From JACNKV01 sp964422145 (GTDB lineage Bacteria > Fidelibacterota > Marinisomatia > Marinisomatales > JACNKV01), in assembly GCA_964422145.1 (NCBI GenBank), contig CAYQZV010000001.1, positions 124,001 through 188,000 on the forward strand: 64,000 nucleotides of DNA, read 5' to 3'. The translations under genes and the position numbers were made by a program. Below, in pieces: positions 9,722-18,900 of the stretch; within the stretch, counting starts at the first letter, position 1, and every line of letters begins with the position of its first letter. Below the pieces are notes generated by a model. The model ran no database searches. It saw nothing but the letters and a program-made list of their open reading frames with translations, and was not told the origin of the DNA.

Positions 9722-9763
9722 AAAAAAATGGCTTCAGGGGCAGATACACCTTCTGAAGCCATT
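9722..9763 (-). terminator. Intrinsic terminator downstream of rpmE
   Basis: On the reverse strand an 11-bp perfect stem (AATGGCTTCAG pairing with CTGAAGCCATT) encloses a 15-base loop and runs into a T tract. It lies 17 bases after the rpmE stop and just before the DUF1385 start, so a good part of rpmE transcription should end here while some may read through into prfA-prmC. Confidence 0.88.
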
Positions 9764-9779
9764 CAATATTTGTTTCCGG

Positions 9780-9989
9780 TTATTGTGCGGACTTTTGCCC
9801 GTATTTCTTCTGGAATTTTTCGATTCTACCGGCAGTATCAACTAATTTTTGTTTTCCGGAAAAGAACGGGTGACACTGGTTACAAATGTCAATCCGCTGG
9901 TCGCCTAATGTGCTATATACTTCAAATGTGTTTCCGCATGCACAGTGGACATTTCCTTTTTTGTATTCCGGATGGATTTTTGGTTTCAT
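9780..9989 (-). CDS. rpmE: Ribosomal protein L31 (zinc-binding form)
   Basis: The 69-residue protein has the L31 core (MKPKIHPEY, CHPFFSGKQK, GRIEKFQKKY). Four cysteines at 16, 18, 36 and 39 make it the zinc-containing C+ form rather than the zinc-free paralogue. L31 bridges the two ribosomal subunits. A strong Shine-Dalgarno AGGAG lies 8 bases before the ATG at 9989, and an intrinsic terminator follows the stop. Confidence 0.98.
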   Translation of the reverse strand: MKPKIHPEYKKGNVHCACGNTFEVYSTLGDQRIDICNQCHPFFSGKQKLVDTAGRIEKFQKKYGQKSAQ

Positions 9990-10245
9990 CCTAATTGCTC
10001 CTGTTTTTCAATTTCCTTTTCCATCGATAATCAAGATAACATGAATTATTATCTCTTTTATCGAGCGTGGAATTTAATCATATTCACCGATTATGTTGCT
10101 ATATTATTTCAGATACTCTTCTCCGCTCTTTCTTTGGACATATTTCAGTTCTATGGTCTGTCTTCAGTATCTTTAATTTTTATTTTTCTTTTCAAAAAAG
10201 TATGTGTACTCTCTCGTTCATATTTTGAACTTAAACGGAGATTTC

Positions 10246-10791
10246 ATGCTTAAAAAATCCAGTTTTACAAAACAGGAATTAATCGATGTTGCTGAAGGGA
10301 AAACCTTTGGAATGGAAAATGGGAAACTTCCAACAGCGCCTATGCTGATGATTGACCGTATTCTTCAAATCGCTGAAGAAGGCGGAAAGCACGGAAAAGG
10401 CTTCATTAAAGCCGAGCTAGACATTGACCCGTCAAATTGGTTTTTTCAATGTCACTTTAAAGGTGATCCAGTCATGCCGGGTTGTCTCGGGTTGGACGGA
10501 TTCTGGCAGTTGGTCGGATTCTTTTTATCCTGGATCGGCGGAAAAGGTCGCGGGAGAGCACTTGGTGTCGGCGATGTCAAATTCAAAGGGCAGGTTCGTC
10601 CCTATCATGATAAGATCACCTATCTAATTGATATTAAAAAAGTAATCCAGCGTCCCGTTTATATGGCGTGGGGTGATGCTCAATTAAAAGTGAAAGACCG
10701 AATCATTTACTTTGCCAACAACCTGCAGGTTGGTTTGTTTGATAATCTCACCTATGATTTTGGCGGTGATCCTGCTCTGGATACATTTTAA
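10246..10791 (+). CDS. fabA: 3-hydroxydecanoyl-ACP dehydratase/isomerase
   Basis: The 181-residue hotdog-fold enzyme has the FabA active-site block CHFKGDPVMPGCLGLD with the catalytic histidine at residue 70 and aspartate at 84, the same numbers as in E. coli FabA. GKGRGRALGVGDVKFKGQV also matches FabA rather than FabZ. FabA dehydrates 3-hydroxyacyl-ACP and isomerises the trans-2 to the cis-3 bond, opening the anaerobic route to unsaturated fatty acids. The start at 10246 is chosen because GGAG lies 5 bases upstream and E. coli FabA begins at the equivalent place; the longer reading from 10204 lacks such a site. No fabB is visible next to it. A terminator follows. Confidence 0.95.
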   Translation: MLKKSSFTKQELIDVAEGKTFGMENGKLPTAPMLMIDRILQIAEEGGKHGKGFIKAELDIDPSNWFFQCHFKGDPVMPGCLGLDGFWQLVGFFLSWIGGKGRGRALGVGDVKFKGQVRPYHDKITYLIDIKKVIQRPVYMAWGDAQLKVKDRIIYFANNLQVGLFDNLTYDFGGDPALDTF

Positions 10792-10808
10792 CCAAATCAG
10801 ATTCTAAT

Positions 10809-10837
10809 AAAAAAGGGCTCATACGAGCCCTTTTTTT
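10809..10837. terminator. Bidirectional intrinsic terminator between fabA and a convergent gene
   Basis: A perfect 12-bp stem (AAAAAAGGGCTC / GAGCCCTTTTTT) with an ATAC tetraloop has a T run on both strands. It lies 17 bases after fabA and 15 bases beyond the stop of the convergent gene at 10853, so it can serve both. Confidence 0.92.
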
Positions 10838-10852
10838 CAATTATTATTTTTC

Positions 10853-11461
10853 TTATTCGTCGTCTTCTTCCTCATCGTCTTCGTCATCATCATCCTCGTC
10901 TAAGTCTTCTTCATAGTATTCCGGCGGATACATATACATTGGATGAGGATATTCCTCGTCGTCATCCTCCTCCTCATCTTCATCTTCGTCAGCAGTTTTT
11001 TCATCTTGTTTAATAACAATAATTCTAGGATCGCCTTCTTCAGTGTCAGTTTTTTCTACAGCGGCTTTTATCCAATCTTTTTCCTGAGATGTAAGTCCTT
11101 CTGCACTTACGGGTGATCTTTTTTGATACAACAACCCGGCCAACACAGTAAAGAGCAGAATCATTAATCCAAAGATCAGTCCTTCTTCTTTTATTAAATA
11201 TCCGCCGAACATGTTTTGCTCAAGACCAAACTGTAAAAACACGCCGATTGCTAAAAGAAATCCAAATAAAAAGATGAATTTATCGGTGTTCTCAGGGAGT
11301 TCGGTATCCATGATCAAACCGTACAAGACCCAGCCCAAAATCCCTGCAACAGCAAAGATGATCGCTGCGATAAAATTTTCAGCCATTAACGCAAAGACAA
11401 ATCCGATAATTGCTCCGACCGGGACAAGGTATCCGATTCCGGTTTTTATATTATTCGCCAT
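10853..11461 (-). CDS. Membrane protein with extremely acidic C-terminal tail (function unknown)
   Basis: The 202-residue protein starts with four to five hydrophobic segments (residues ~8-130). A short soluble part follows, and the last ~50 residues are almost all Asp and Glu, interrupted by a Tyr/Pro/Met-rich island (YPHPMYMYPPEYYEE). I do not recognise the family. The tail is probably cytoplasmic if the N-terminal MANNIK is inside and the helix count is even, but this is inference. The gene stands alone, convergent with fabA and divergent from the Gfo/Idh gene. The Asp/Glu codons make a low-complexity DNA stretch at 10853-10990. Confidence 0.82.
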   Translation of the reverse strand: MANNIKTGIGYLVPVGAIIGFVFALMAENFIAAIIFAVAGILGWVLYGLIMDTELPENTDKFIFLFGFLLAIGVFLQFGLEQNMFGGYLIKEEGLIFGLMILLFTVLAGLLYQKRSPVSAEGLTSQEKDWIKAAVEKTDTEEGDPRIIVIKQDEKTADEDEDEEEDDDEEYPHPMYMYPPEYYEEDLDEDDDDEDDEEEDDE

Positions 11462-11610
11462 GGAATATCTCCTGTGATTGAATAAATCTTCGTAAAAATA
11501 TTACCTAAAATTGCCGTAATTATCGACGAAAATCAAGTGAATTCATTTCTTTCTCTTATCATGTAAATACGTTTAAACTATGGCCTTGATAAAAGGAAAA
11601 GAAAGAACCA

Positions 11611-12597
11611 ATGAAGACAATTTCTAAACCGCGTGTCGGTGTGATTGGTGTCGGCCATTTGGGTCAACACCACGTGAAGCACTATAAACAGATTTCCACA
11701 GCCGAATTCATGGGACTTTACGATACCGATCCAGCACGGGGCAATGAAATTGCTGAAAAATTTAAAACAACTCAATATCATTCGTTAGAAGATCTTCTTC
11801 GGATATGCGATGCGGTATCCATTGTGACGCCGACCGCCTTCCATGCCGATGTCGCAGAAATCTGCATTCGCACCGGGAAGCATGTCTTTATTGAAAAACC
11901 GATCACCAAAACTGTGGATGAAGCCGATGCGCTAATTACGTTGGCAAAAGAAAACGATGTGATGATCCAGGTTGGTCATATTGAACGGTTAAATCCTGCT
12001 CTTCGATCATTAAAGGATTATAATCTAAACCCAAAGTATATTGAAGTCCAGCGGCTGGCTCCTTATACGGCGAGAGGAACGGATGTCCCTGTGGTGCTGG
12101 ATTTGATGATTCATGATATCGATATTATTTTAGCGCTCGTGAATTCTCCGGTGAAAAATATTCGTGCCAGCGGTGTTTCTATTATGACGGATTCCGTAGA
12201 TATTGCCAACGCTCGAATCCGTTTTGAAAATGGAACGGTTGCCAGTATGACATCCAGCCGGATTGCAAAAGATAAGGTTAGAAAAACAAAAATCTTCCAA
12301 AAAGATATGTATGTCACCATTGATTTTCTTTTAGGGTTGACCGAAGTCTATCGTGTTGTATCTGAAAAAAATAGTAAAGCAATTCTTACTGCTCCTTTAG
12401 AAAATGACGATCACATGCGTGAGATTGTATATGAAAAACCTGTTGTGGTTCCGGCGGATGCTATGAACCTTGAACTCACAAATTTTATAGAATCAATCCG
12501 CGGAAATGAAACCCCGATTGTCGATGGTGTCGCAGGACGAGAAGCTCTCGACGTTGCTGTTCTTATTCACGATATGATTTTGGAGGATGTTCATTGA
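11611..12597 (+). CDS. Gfo/Idh/MocA-family NAD(P)-dependent oxidoreductase
   Basis: The 328-residue protein has an N-terminal Rossmann fold with GVGHLG at 13-18, the EKP signature at 95-97 (FIEKPITKT) and the C-terminal mixed sheet domain. The substrate-site motif HDID lies in LDLMIHDIDI. Family members oxidise or reduce hydroxyl groups of sugars. Being the first gene of an operon with lpxB and lpxK, it is likely to act on a UDP-sugar or lipid A precursor. GnnA, which makes the 3-keto sugar for amide-linked lipid A, belongs to this family, but its aminotransferase partner GnnB is not in the window, so the substrate remains open. Its stop overlaps the next start. Confidence 0.92.
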   Translation: MKTISKPRVGVIGVGHLGQHHVKHYKQISTAEFMGLYDTDPARGNEIAEKFKTTQYHSLEDLLRICDAVSIVTPTAFHADVAEICIRTGKHVFIEKPITKTVDEADALITLAKENDVMIQVGHIERLNPALRSLKDYNLNPKYIEVQRLAPYTARGTDVPVVLDLMIHDIDIILALVNSPVKNIRASGVSIMTDSVDIANARIRFENGTVASMTSSRIAKDKVRKTKIFQKDMYVTIDFLLGLTEVYRVVSEKNSKAILTAPLENDDHMREIVYEKPVVVPADAMNLELTNFIESIRGNETPIVDGVAGREALDVAVLIHDMILEDVH

Positions 12598-13169
12598 GCG
12601 CTTTAAAAAACTTCTTTTTTAAGTATCGAAGCTATACGCCCATTCCGCTTGCGATTTATATTTTGATCACATCCGGACAAGATTTGTCTTTTTTGTGGGC
12701 TGGAATTTTTTGTTTAGTTGTGGGAGAAACCATTCGGTTTCAATCAGTTCGGTATGCAGGCGGTGTGACCCGAACCACAAAAGTCGGAGCACCATCCTTG
12801 TGTACAGCCGGACCTTATGCTTATGTCAGAAACCCGCTCTATCTTGGCAATATGCTGATGTATTCTGGTGTCGTTTTCATTGCCGGATCAGATACTATTT
12901 TGGCAGCTTTGGGCATTACGTGGGCGTTTTTTATTTTGCAGTACATTCTTATTGTCTCCCTGGAAGAAGAAACGCTTGAAGGATTATTTGGCGAAAGTTA
13001 CCTTGAGCACAAATCACACGTCCCTGCGCTAATTCCACGACTGAAGAGATGGGAAAATGACGATAACCGAACACCCATGTCATTTAAAAAAACGTTCAAA
13101 ACAGAACGGCGCACACTGCAAAACGTCTTATTGATCCTTTTGATCATCACCGCCCTTCGTTTCATTTAG
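12594..13169 (+). CDS. Isoprenylcysteine carboxyl methyltransferase-like / PEMT-family membrane methyltransferase
   Basis: The 191-residue membrane protein has four to five hydrophobic segments and the family SAM-binding block GPYAYVRNPLYLGN (73-86), followed by LEEETLEGLFGESYLEH, the usual pair of glutamates plus a YxEH element. Members methylate isoprenoid or phospholipid head groups, or other small lipophilic acceptors. The start is TTG at 12594, overlapping the preceding TGA, with GGAGG 7 bases upstream. Its place inside a lipid A operon suggests an envelope lipid as substrate, which is inference. Confidence 0.9.
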   Translation: MSALKNFFFKYRSYTPIPLAIYILITSGQDLSFLWAGIFCLVVGETIRFQSVRYAGGVTRTTKVGAPSLCTAGPYAYVRNPLYLGNMLMYSGVVFIAGSDTILAALGITWAFFILQYILIVSLEEETLEGLFGESYLEHKSHVPALIPRLKRWENDDNRTPMSFKKTFKTERRTLQNVLLILLIITALRFI

Positions 13170-13201
13170 GAGACTTAGCCATCAAAGACACGAAAAAACA
13201 T

Positions 13202-14308
13202 GTGTTCTTTTTGATTGCAGGTGAATCCTCCGGCGACCTTCACGGTGCAAAACTGATTAACGCATTGAAACAAGAGTTTCCTCGCGCTGAGTTTATCGGA
13301 CATGGCGGGGATTTGATGGAAAAAGCAGGTGTGAAAATCATCGAACATGTTTCGTCTCTTTCCATGATGGGATTCACCGAAGTCCTCCGTCATTTACCTT
13401 ATGTGATGCGTGTCATGCGGGATACCGTTTCGATTATTAAAAAATTAAAGCCGACTCGAGTCATTTTAATTGACTATCCCGGATTTAATCTTAGGCTCGC
13501 AAAAAAACTGGGCAAGTTATCCCTTCCGGTTACTTATTTTATTTTACCCCAAGTTTGGGCCTGGAAAGAAAAACGTACGGAAACTCTAAAAAAATATGTA
13601 GATCAATATCTTAGTATCATTCCGTTTGAAAAAGATTGGTTTACACAAAGAGGGTTGACCGTTGACTACGTTGGCCATCCGTTTTCATCTCTTGAGTTTG
13701 AAGATGTGGCTAAAGACACCTTTTTTAAAGATCATAGCCTTAATCCAAACTATCCTCTGCTTGTCTTACTCCCGGGTAGCAGACAACAGGAGATTGGCCG
13801 CCATTGGAACGTCTTTTTAGATACCGTCCAATGTTTGCGACAATCAGATCCAAGTCTTCAGGTGGTGGTCGGATTGGCAAAAGGTGTTTCTTTAGAACCG
13901 CTTCCTGAGTTCATCCGTATCGAACACAATGCACGGCTGGCTTTACAATTTGGAACAGCTGCTCTTGCTTCCTCCGGCACGGTCACCCTGGAAGCTGCCG
14001 CCCTTGGGTGCCCAATTGTTGTAGGATATAAATTGTCTTCTGTTTCATGGATGATCGCCAAGCAGTTGGTAAAGGTTAAGTATGCTTCTTTAATCAACCT
14101 GATTGCAGATAAAAAGATCGTCCCTGAATTTTTGCAACAAGAGATGACGGCCGGGGCATTATCCTCTGCGCTTAAACCTCTTTTAAAAGATGATCAAACC
14201 AGACAAGAAATGGTAGATGAACTATCCATGGTGAAGCAAAAACTTGGTACCGAAAATGTCTATACCTTGGCTGCACAAAAAATCAGCGAAAGGATTGTCT
14301 CGTGCTGA
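13202..14308 (+). CDS. lpxB: Lipid-A-disaccharide synthase
   Basis: The 368-residue GT19 glycosyltransferase has IAGESSGDLHGA at the N-terminus, FSLMG-like SSLSMMGFTEV, VWAWKEKR, LLPGSRQQEIGRHW and SSGTVTLEAAALGCPIVVGYK. It joins UDP-2,3-diacyl-GlcN with lipid X at the cytoplasmic face of the inner membrane. The coordinate given uses GTG at 13202, but a good Shine-Dalgarno (GGAG, 13169-13172) is placed 8 bases before an in-frame ATC at 13181. That start would add IKDTKKH and match the usual length before the first strand, so a rare ATC start is possible. The gene overlaps the next one by 7 bases. Confidence 0.95.
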   Translation: MFFLIAGESSGDLHGAKLINALKQEFPRAEFIGHGGDLMEKAGVKIIEHVSSLSMMGFTEVLRHLPYVMRVMRDTVSIIKKLKPTRVILIDYPGFNLRLAKKLGKLSLPVTYFILPQVWAWKEKRTETLKKYVDQYLSIIPFEKDWFTQRGLTVDYVGHPFSSLEFEDVAKDTFFKDHSLNPNYPLLVLLPGSRQQEIGRHWNVFLDTVQCLRQSDPSLQVVVGLAKGVSLEPLPEFIRIEHNARLALQFGTAALASSGTVTLEAAALGCPIVVGYKLSSVSWMIAKQLVKVKYASLINLIADKKIVPEFLQQEMTAGALSSALKPLLKDDQTRQEMVDELSMVKQKLGTENVYTLAAQKISERIVSC

Positions 14309-14946
14309 AAAAAGGATTGTATTGGATAAAGGTTGTCCTTGCAAAGTGGATTTTGTTGTTTTTGTACAAAACCAATCGCTGGACTGTGGTTGGTAAAGAC
14401 CAAATCTCGGATTTGCTAAATCGCGGTCATTCTGTTATTATCGCGTCATGGCACGGGTATCTGTTAACGACATTTATGAACCTAATTCATCATAAATACC
14501 ATGGATTAGCAGGTATGCACAACGATGCGGAGTTTATCACTCAGGTTGGGAAACGGCTTGGGTGGAAATTGCTCCGCGGGTCAAGTTCTGACAGAGGAAA
14601 AGAAGTCTTTTTAGAAATCATTAAAACCCTCAGGATACCCGGGAATGTTGTTGCTATTACACCGGATGGTCCAAAGGGTCCTGCCAAAATTCCTAAGCCG
14701 GGCATCGTCCGAGCTGCACAAAAAACCGGTTCTGTTATTATTCCCGCAATCGGGCAGGCATCAAAACGATGGGGTTTCACCAACTGGGATACATTCTTTG
14801 TCGCCAAGCCGTTTGGTCGGATTGAAATGGTTTATGGTGAGCCTATTTTTCTCCCGCCCGACAGCGATTTCGAAGATGGAATGAACCTGGTTAAAACTGC
14901 ATTAGATACCCTTACTGATCTCGTAGAGAACAAGGTGAAATCGTGA
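14302..14946 (+). CDS. DUF374-type lysophospholipid acyltransferase-like protein
   Basis: The 214-residue protein has a hydrophobic N-terminal segment. It carries the DUF374 version of the acyltransferase motifs: WHG at 50-52 and TPDGPKGP at 120-127, with LLRGSSSDRG between. These proteins are related to the LpxL/PlsC superfamily and often lie in lipid A or Kdo gene clusters, where they are thought to acylate lipid A precursors. The start is GTG at 14302, 7 bases inside lpxB, and the stop overlaps lpxK by 4 bases, so the three are tightly coupled. Confidence 0.92.
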   Translation: MLKKGLYWIKVVLAKWILLFLYKTNRWTVVGKDQISDLLNRGHSVIIASWHGYLLTTFMNLIHHKYHGLAGMHNDAEFITQVGKRLGWKLLRGSSSDRGKEVFLEIIKTLRIPGNVVAITPDGPKGPAKIPKPGIVRAAQKTGSVIIPAIGQASKRWGFTNWDTFFVAKPFGRIEMVYGEPIFLPPDSDFEDGMNLVKTALDTLTDLVENKVKS

Positions 14947-15971
14947 TGCGGTTTGTATTGTTCCCTTTTTCTTTTTTATACTGGGTTGTCATCTTCCTTC
15001 GAAATTTATTCTACAACATTGGTCTTTTAAAAATCCGATTATTACCCTGTTATGTCATCAGTGTCGGAAACCTAACAACCGGCGGAACCGGAAAAACACC
15101 TACCGTAATTTCATTAACAAAATTCCTCCGGAACAACGGATTTTCCGTTGCGGTATTAAGCCGCGGATATGGTAGAACCTCAGCGGGAACAATCATCGTT
15201 TCGGATGGACAGACCCTTCACCAATCCTGGCAGGAAACAGGCGACGAACCTTTGATGATCGCCGAAGCTCTGCCTAACATCCCGATCGTTGTTGATGGAA
15301 ACCGTTATCGCGGCGGTAAGCTAATTATAGAAAAATTTCATCCTGACATCATCCTTTTAGACGATGCCTATCAGCACCGAGCAGTTCACCGCGACCTGAA
15401 TATCCTTTTAATCAGCGCTGAATCCAAAAAAGAAGAAGCCTGTCTTCTGCCCGCAGGAAATCTCAGAGAGCCTAAACATCAGACATCGAGAGCTGACTTG
15501 ATTTTTATCAGCAAGTCAAATCTGTTTCAATCATTAGAAATGAAAGACGCCTGGGGAAACTTTCCTCAACATATTCCTGCGTTTCAGACATCGTTAGAAA
15601 CCATTTCCACGCTAAATAGTACAACAGGAAAGGTGTTGGCTGTTCATGAATTATCAGGTAAAAAAGTGTTGGCTGTATCCGCCTTGGGCTCACCGAAAGG
15701 TTTTGAGCGGTCGCTGTTTGCATCCAATGCAATTATCACCGATCATCTTGTATTCCGAGATCATCACACATTCACCAAAAAAGATGTGAACAATATTTTC
15801 TTGAAAAAAACCGAAACAAAAGCTGATTTTGTTATCACAACCGATAAAGATTTTATTAAACTGCGACATTTAATCTCAGATCTATTCGCACTATATTCTC
15901 TTTCGGTGGAAATTGACATTCCGCCGAAAGCTCAAGACACCATTTTATCGAAGATTAACATCGAAAAATAA
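14943..15971 (+). CDS. lpxK: Tetraacyldisaccharide 4'-kinase
   Basis: The 342-residue membrane-bound P-loop kinase starts with a hydrophobic anchor (residues 4-30). The Walker A motif GGTGKT is at 47-52 and VLSRGYGR follows. The LpxK-specific block DDAYQHR lies around residue 139, and FRDHHTFTKKD and TTDKDFIKL occur near the C-terminus. It phosphorylates the 4'-position of the tetraacyl disaccharide to make lipid IVA. It is the last recognised lipid A gene of the operon; the histidine kinase gene begins at or within its 3' end. Confidence 0.96.
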   Translation: MMRFVLFPFSFLYWVVIFLRNLFYNIGLLKIRLLPCYVISVGNLTTGGTGKTPTVISLTKFLRNNGFSVAVLSRGYGRTSAGTIIVSDGQTLHQSWQETGDEPLMIAEALPNIPIVVDGNRYRGGKLIIEKFHPDIILLDDAYQHRAVHRDLNILLISAESKKEEACLLPAGNLREPKHQTSRADLIFISKSNLFQSLEMKDAWGNFPQHIPAFQTSLETISTLNSTTGKVLAVHELSGKKVLAVSALGSPKGFERSLFASNAIITDHLVFRDHHTFTKKDVNNIFLKKTETKADFVITTDKDFIKLRHLISDLFALYSLSVEIDIPPKAQDTILSKINIEK

Positions 15972-15972
15972 G

Positions 15973-18900
15973 TTGTTCCTTAACCAAACAACCCGCTCTA
16001 ACATTTTAGGTCGTTTAAAACCGATCATCGTGGGTGTGTTTATTTTATTATGCGGGATTTCGATATCTGCGGATCAGAGTTGGGTAAATGCGATGTTTTT
16101 CCCATCGGATTCCGATCATCATTTGCTGCCGGAAATAGACGATGTTTACGGCGTTGCGTTCCGTGATATCAATCAAGATGGTTTCGCGGATCTCTATCTT
16201 GTCCGGTTTCGGGATATAAACCGGTTGTTCATCTATAAGAAAAGTCAACATCGTTTTAAAGATAAAACAATTTCAACCGGCTTGGGTGGTAATTTATATC
16301 CCAGCGGGATTAAAAACCTTGAGCTGGGTTCTTCCATTATTGACTATAATAATGACGGTGTTTTTGAAGCGATGATCACAGGATGGGGAACGACCACAAA
16401 ACTGTTTCACCAAGCCAGGCGAATGATCTTTGAAAACCAAACGGCGGATATCGGAATTGATAACCAGCTCAGCGGAAATGCTTCGGTCTGGGCTGATGTG
16501 AATCTTGACGGTCGGCTGGATGTGTTCATCACCAATGAGCATGGAAGGAATTTCCTTTACGTCCAAAACCGAAACGGAACCTTTAAAGACGTGACGGCAG
16601 ATTTTAATCTGAGGTCTGAAAAAACAAGTCAGGGTGCGGGTTTCTCGGATGTGAATTTAGACGGCTATCCGGATTTATATGTATGTAATTGGCTTGCTCC
16701 GGACGAATTTTTCCTCAATCAAAGCGGACTAACGTTTGAGCCGCTTCGATTAGATATCTCTCATTTAACCGAAACGCTCAACAGCAATGGCGTGTCATTT
16801 GGTGATATTGACAATGATGGTGATCCCGATCTGTTAGTGACAGACCGAAACGGTCAAAACAGACTTTACAGAAATGATTTTACCGATCCGGCATTCTTTC
16901 ATTTTACCGATATTACTGAGTCTTCCAACTGTGTAAATCCTCTTCCGGCATATTCCGGATTGATCGCCGATCTAGATAATAACGGTTGGCAGGATATCAT
17001 TTTTACGAACATCGGTAAAAATATCATCTACCTAAATTCCGGTTCCGGCGTGTTTAAGTCATACCCTATTTCAAATCCGGCAAACGCCCATTACAGTACT
17101 GGAGCCGCAGTCGCTGATTTCGACAAGGACGGTGATTTGGATTTGTTTATTTCAAATAAAGATACGGCCAGTGTTTTATTTAAAAACCCATCTAATGGAA
17201 GTCGGTCGTTCATCCGCGTGAGCCCCGAAGGGGTCATAAGCAATCGTGACGGAATTGGAACAAAAGTTTGGCTGTATTTAACGACGGATGAAAAACTCTC
17301 ATCAAGTCCGTTTGTAGGTTATCGGGAAATCTCAGGCGGCAGTGGATACTTATCCATTGGTGAAACCATTGCTCATTTTGGTGTTGATCCAAACAAGCAC
17401 TATTCGTTAACGGTTCAGTTTCCGTCAGGAAAAACAAAGAAGTATGATGATGTGTCTCCCGGACAAACAATTATCGTATCTGAGTATGATGGGATTTCTG
17501 CGTTTTTCATCAGATTGAATCAAACTGCTGTATATCTAGTCACCCAGTTCTCTTTTTGGCTCTCCTTTTCCTTAGTTGCGCTTTTGATCGCGAGCATTGG
17601 TTTATCTATTGCTGTCTTTCTCAGCCGCTATCAATGGTCTCATCGTCAAGCCGGATTGTTTCTTTCGGTTGTCTTGATTGTTTTGTATTTGGTGTATGCA
17701 GTTTTCAGGGGAGAATCTGCGCCAACTGTTTTGGGAGCTCAGTTAATTACAATTTTATGCGGATTGATCATCACCGCAGGTGTCATGGAATATGTCCTGT
17801 CCCAGAAGAAAAAACGAAGGGCTTACCGTGCTGCGCTCTACAATTTTTCTGAGCAGTTGATCTTTCTCCGTGAAAATGATACGCTGTTTGAGCAACTCAC
17901 CCAGATGATTTATAAAACGATGCAGCCGGAATTTTGTGCTGTTTATATCGTTCAGAATCAATCTCTACTCATCAAACATTCTGCGGGGATTTCTACCGAC
18001 CTTGATTCTTCTTTTGAATTATCATCAGAGCACATTCACATTTTGACGTCCGGCAAAAATATTCCTTTAGAACATTTTTCTGACCAGTTTCAAACATTTT
18101 ATCGTAGCGGATGCAATTTGCTCGTCCCTGTTATTCGAGATGAAAAGCTTTTGGCGTTGATTGCTATCGGAAGCCCGACACATGTGAATGGATATGATCA
18201 AGAAGATCAAAAAACATTCAGTTTATTGGCAAATCAAACGGCATTGGCTGTAGAAAATAATTATTTCATTGAGAAAACCAAAGAACTCACCCGTCAAATT
18301 ATCGAAGCCGAAACCAAAGAAAAATATATTTCTGTATTAGAGAAACAGAACGCGGAATTAGAATCCCTTTACGCAGAATTAAAGAATACTCATCTCCAAT
18401 TAGTTCAAAGCGAAAAGATGTCCAGTCTCGGACAGTTGGTTGCCGGTGTTGCGCATGAATTGAATAATCCGATCGGTTTTATCTATGGAAATATGAAAGA
18501 GCTCCAACGATACATCGATAAAATGAAAAACTCCGATGCGATGACTGATAAGAAAGAATTAGACTTCATCAAACAGGATATCGATTCTTTGATATTTGAA
18601 ACACTGAATGGGTCCACCCGCGTCAAACAGATCGTTGAAGATCTGCGTAATTTCTCCAGATTGGATGAGGCGGAATATAAAAAAGTGGATATCCATGAGG
18701 GATTGGATGCTACGCTGTCTATCTTGAAAAAGGAGTTTGGTGACAGAATTACGTTGCACAAAGACTATAGTGACTTGCCTAAAATCGACTGTATGCCCGG
18801 ACAGATCAATCAAGTGTTTATGAATCTGCTGCAAAATGCCATTCATGCGATATCGTCCATAGGAAATATATGGGTCAATACCTTTAAAGAGAAAAATGAG

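Noticed and set aside
9714..9762. An earlier start for the DUF1385 gene
   Set aside because: It lies inside the rpmE terminator stem-loop, and the added residues have no family counterpart.
14448..14466. TGGCACGGGTATCTG as a second sigma54 promoter
   Set aside because: It is inside the acyltransferase gene (WHG codons), and the -12 TTGC element is missing.
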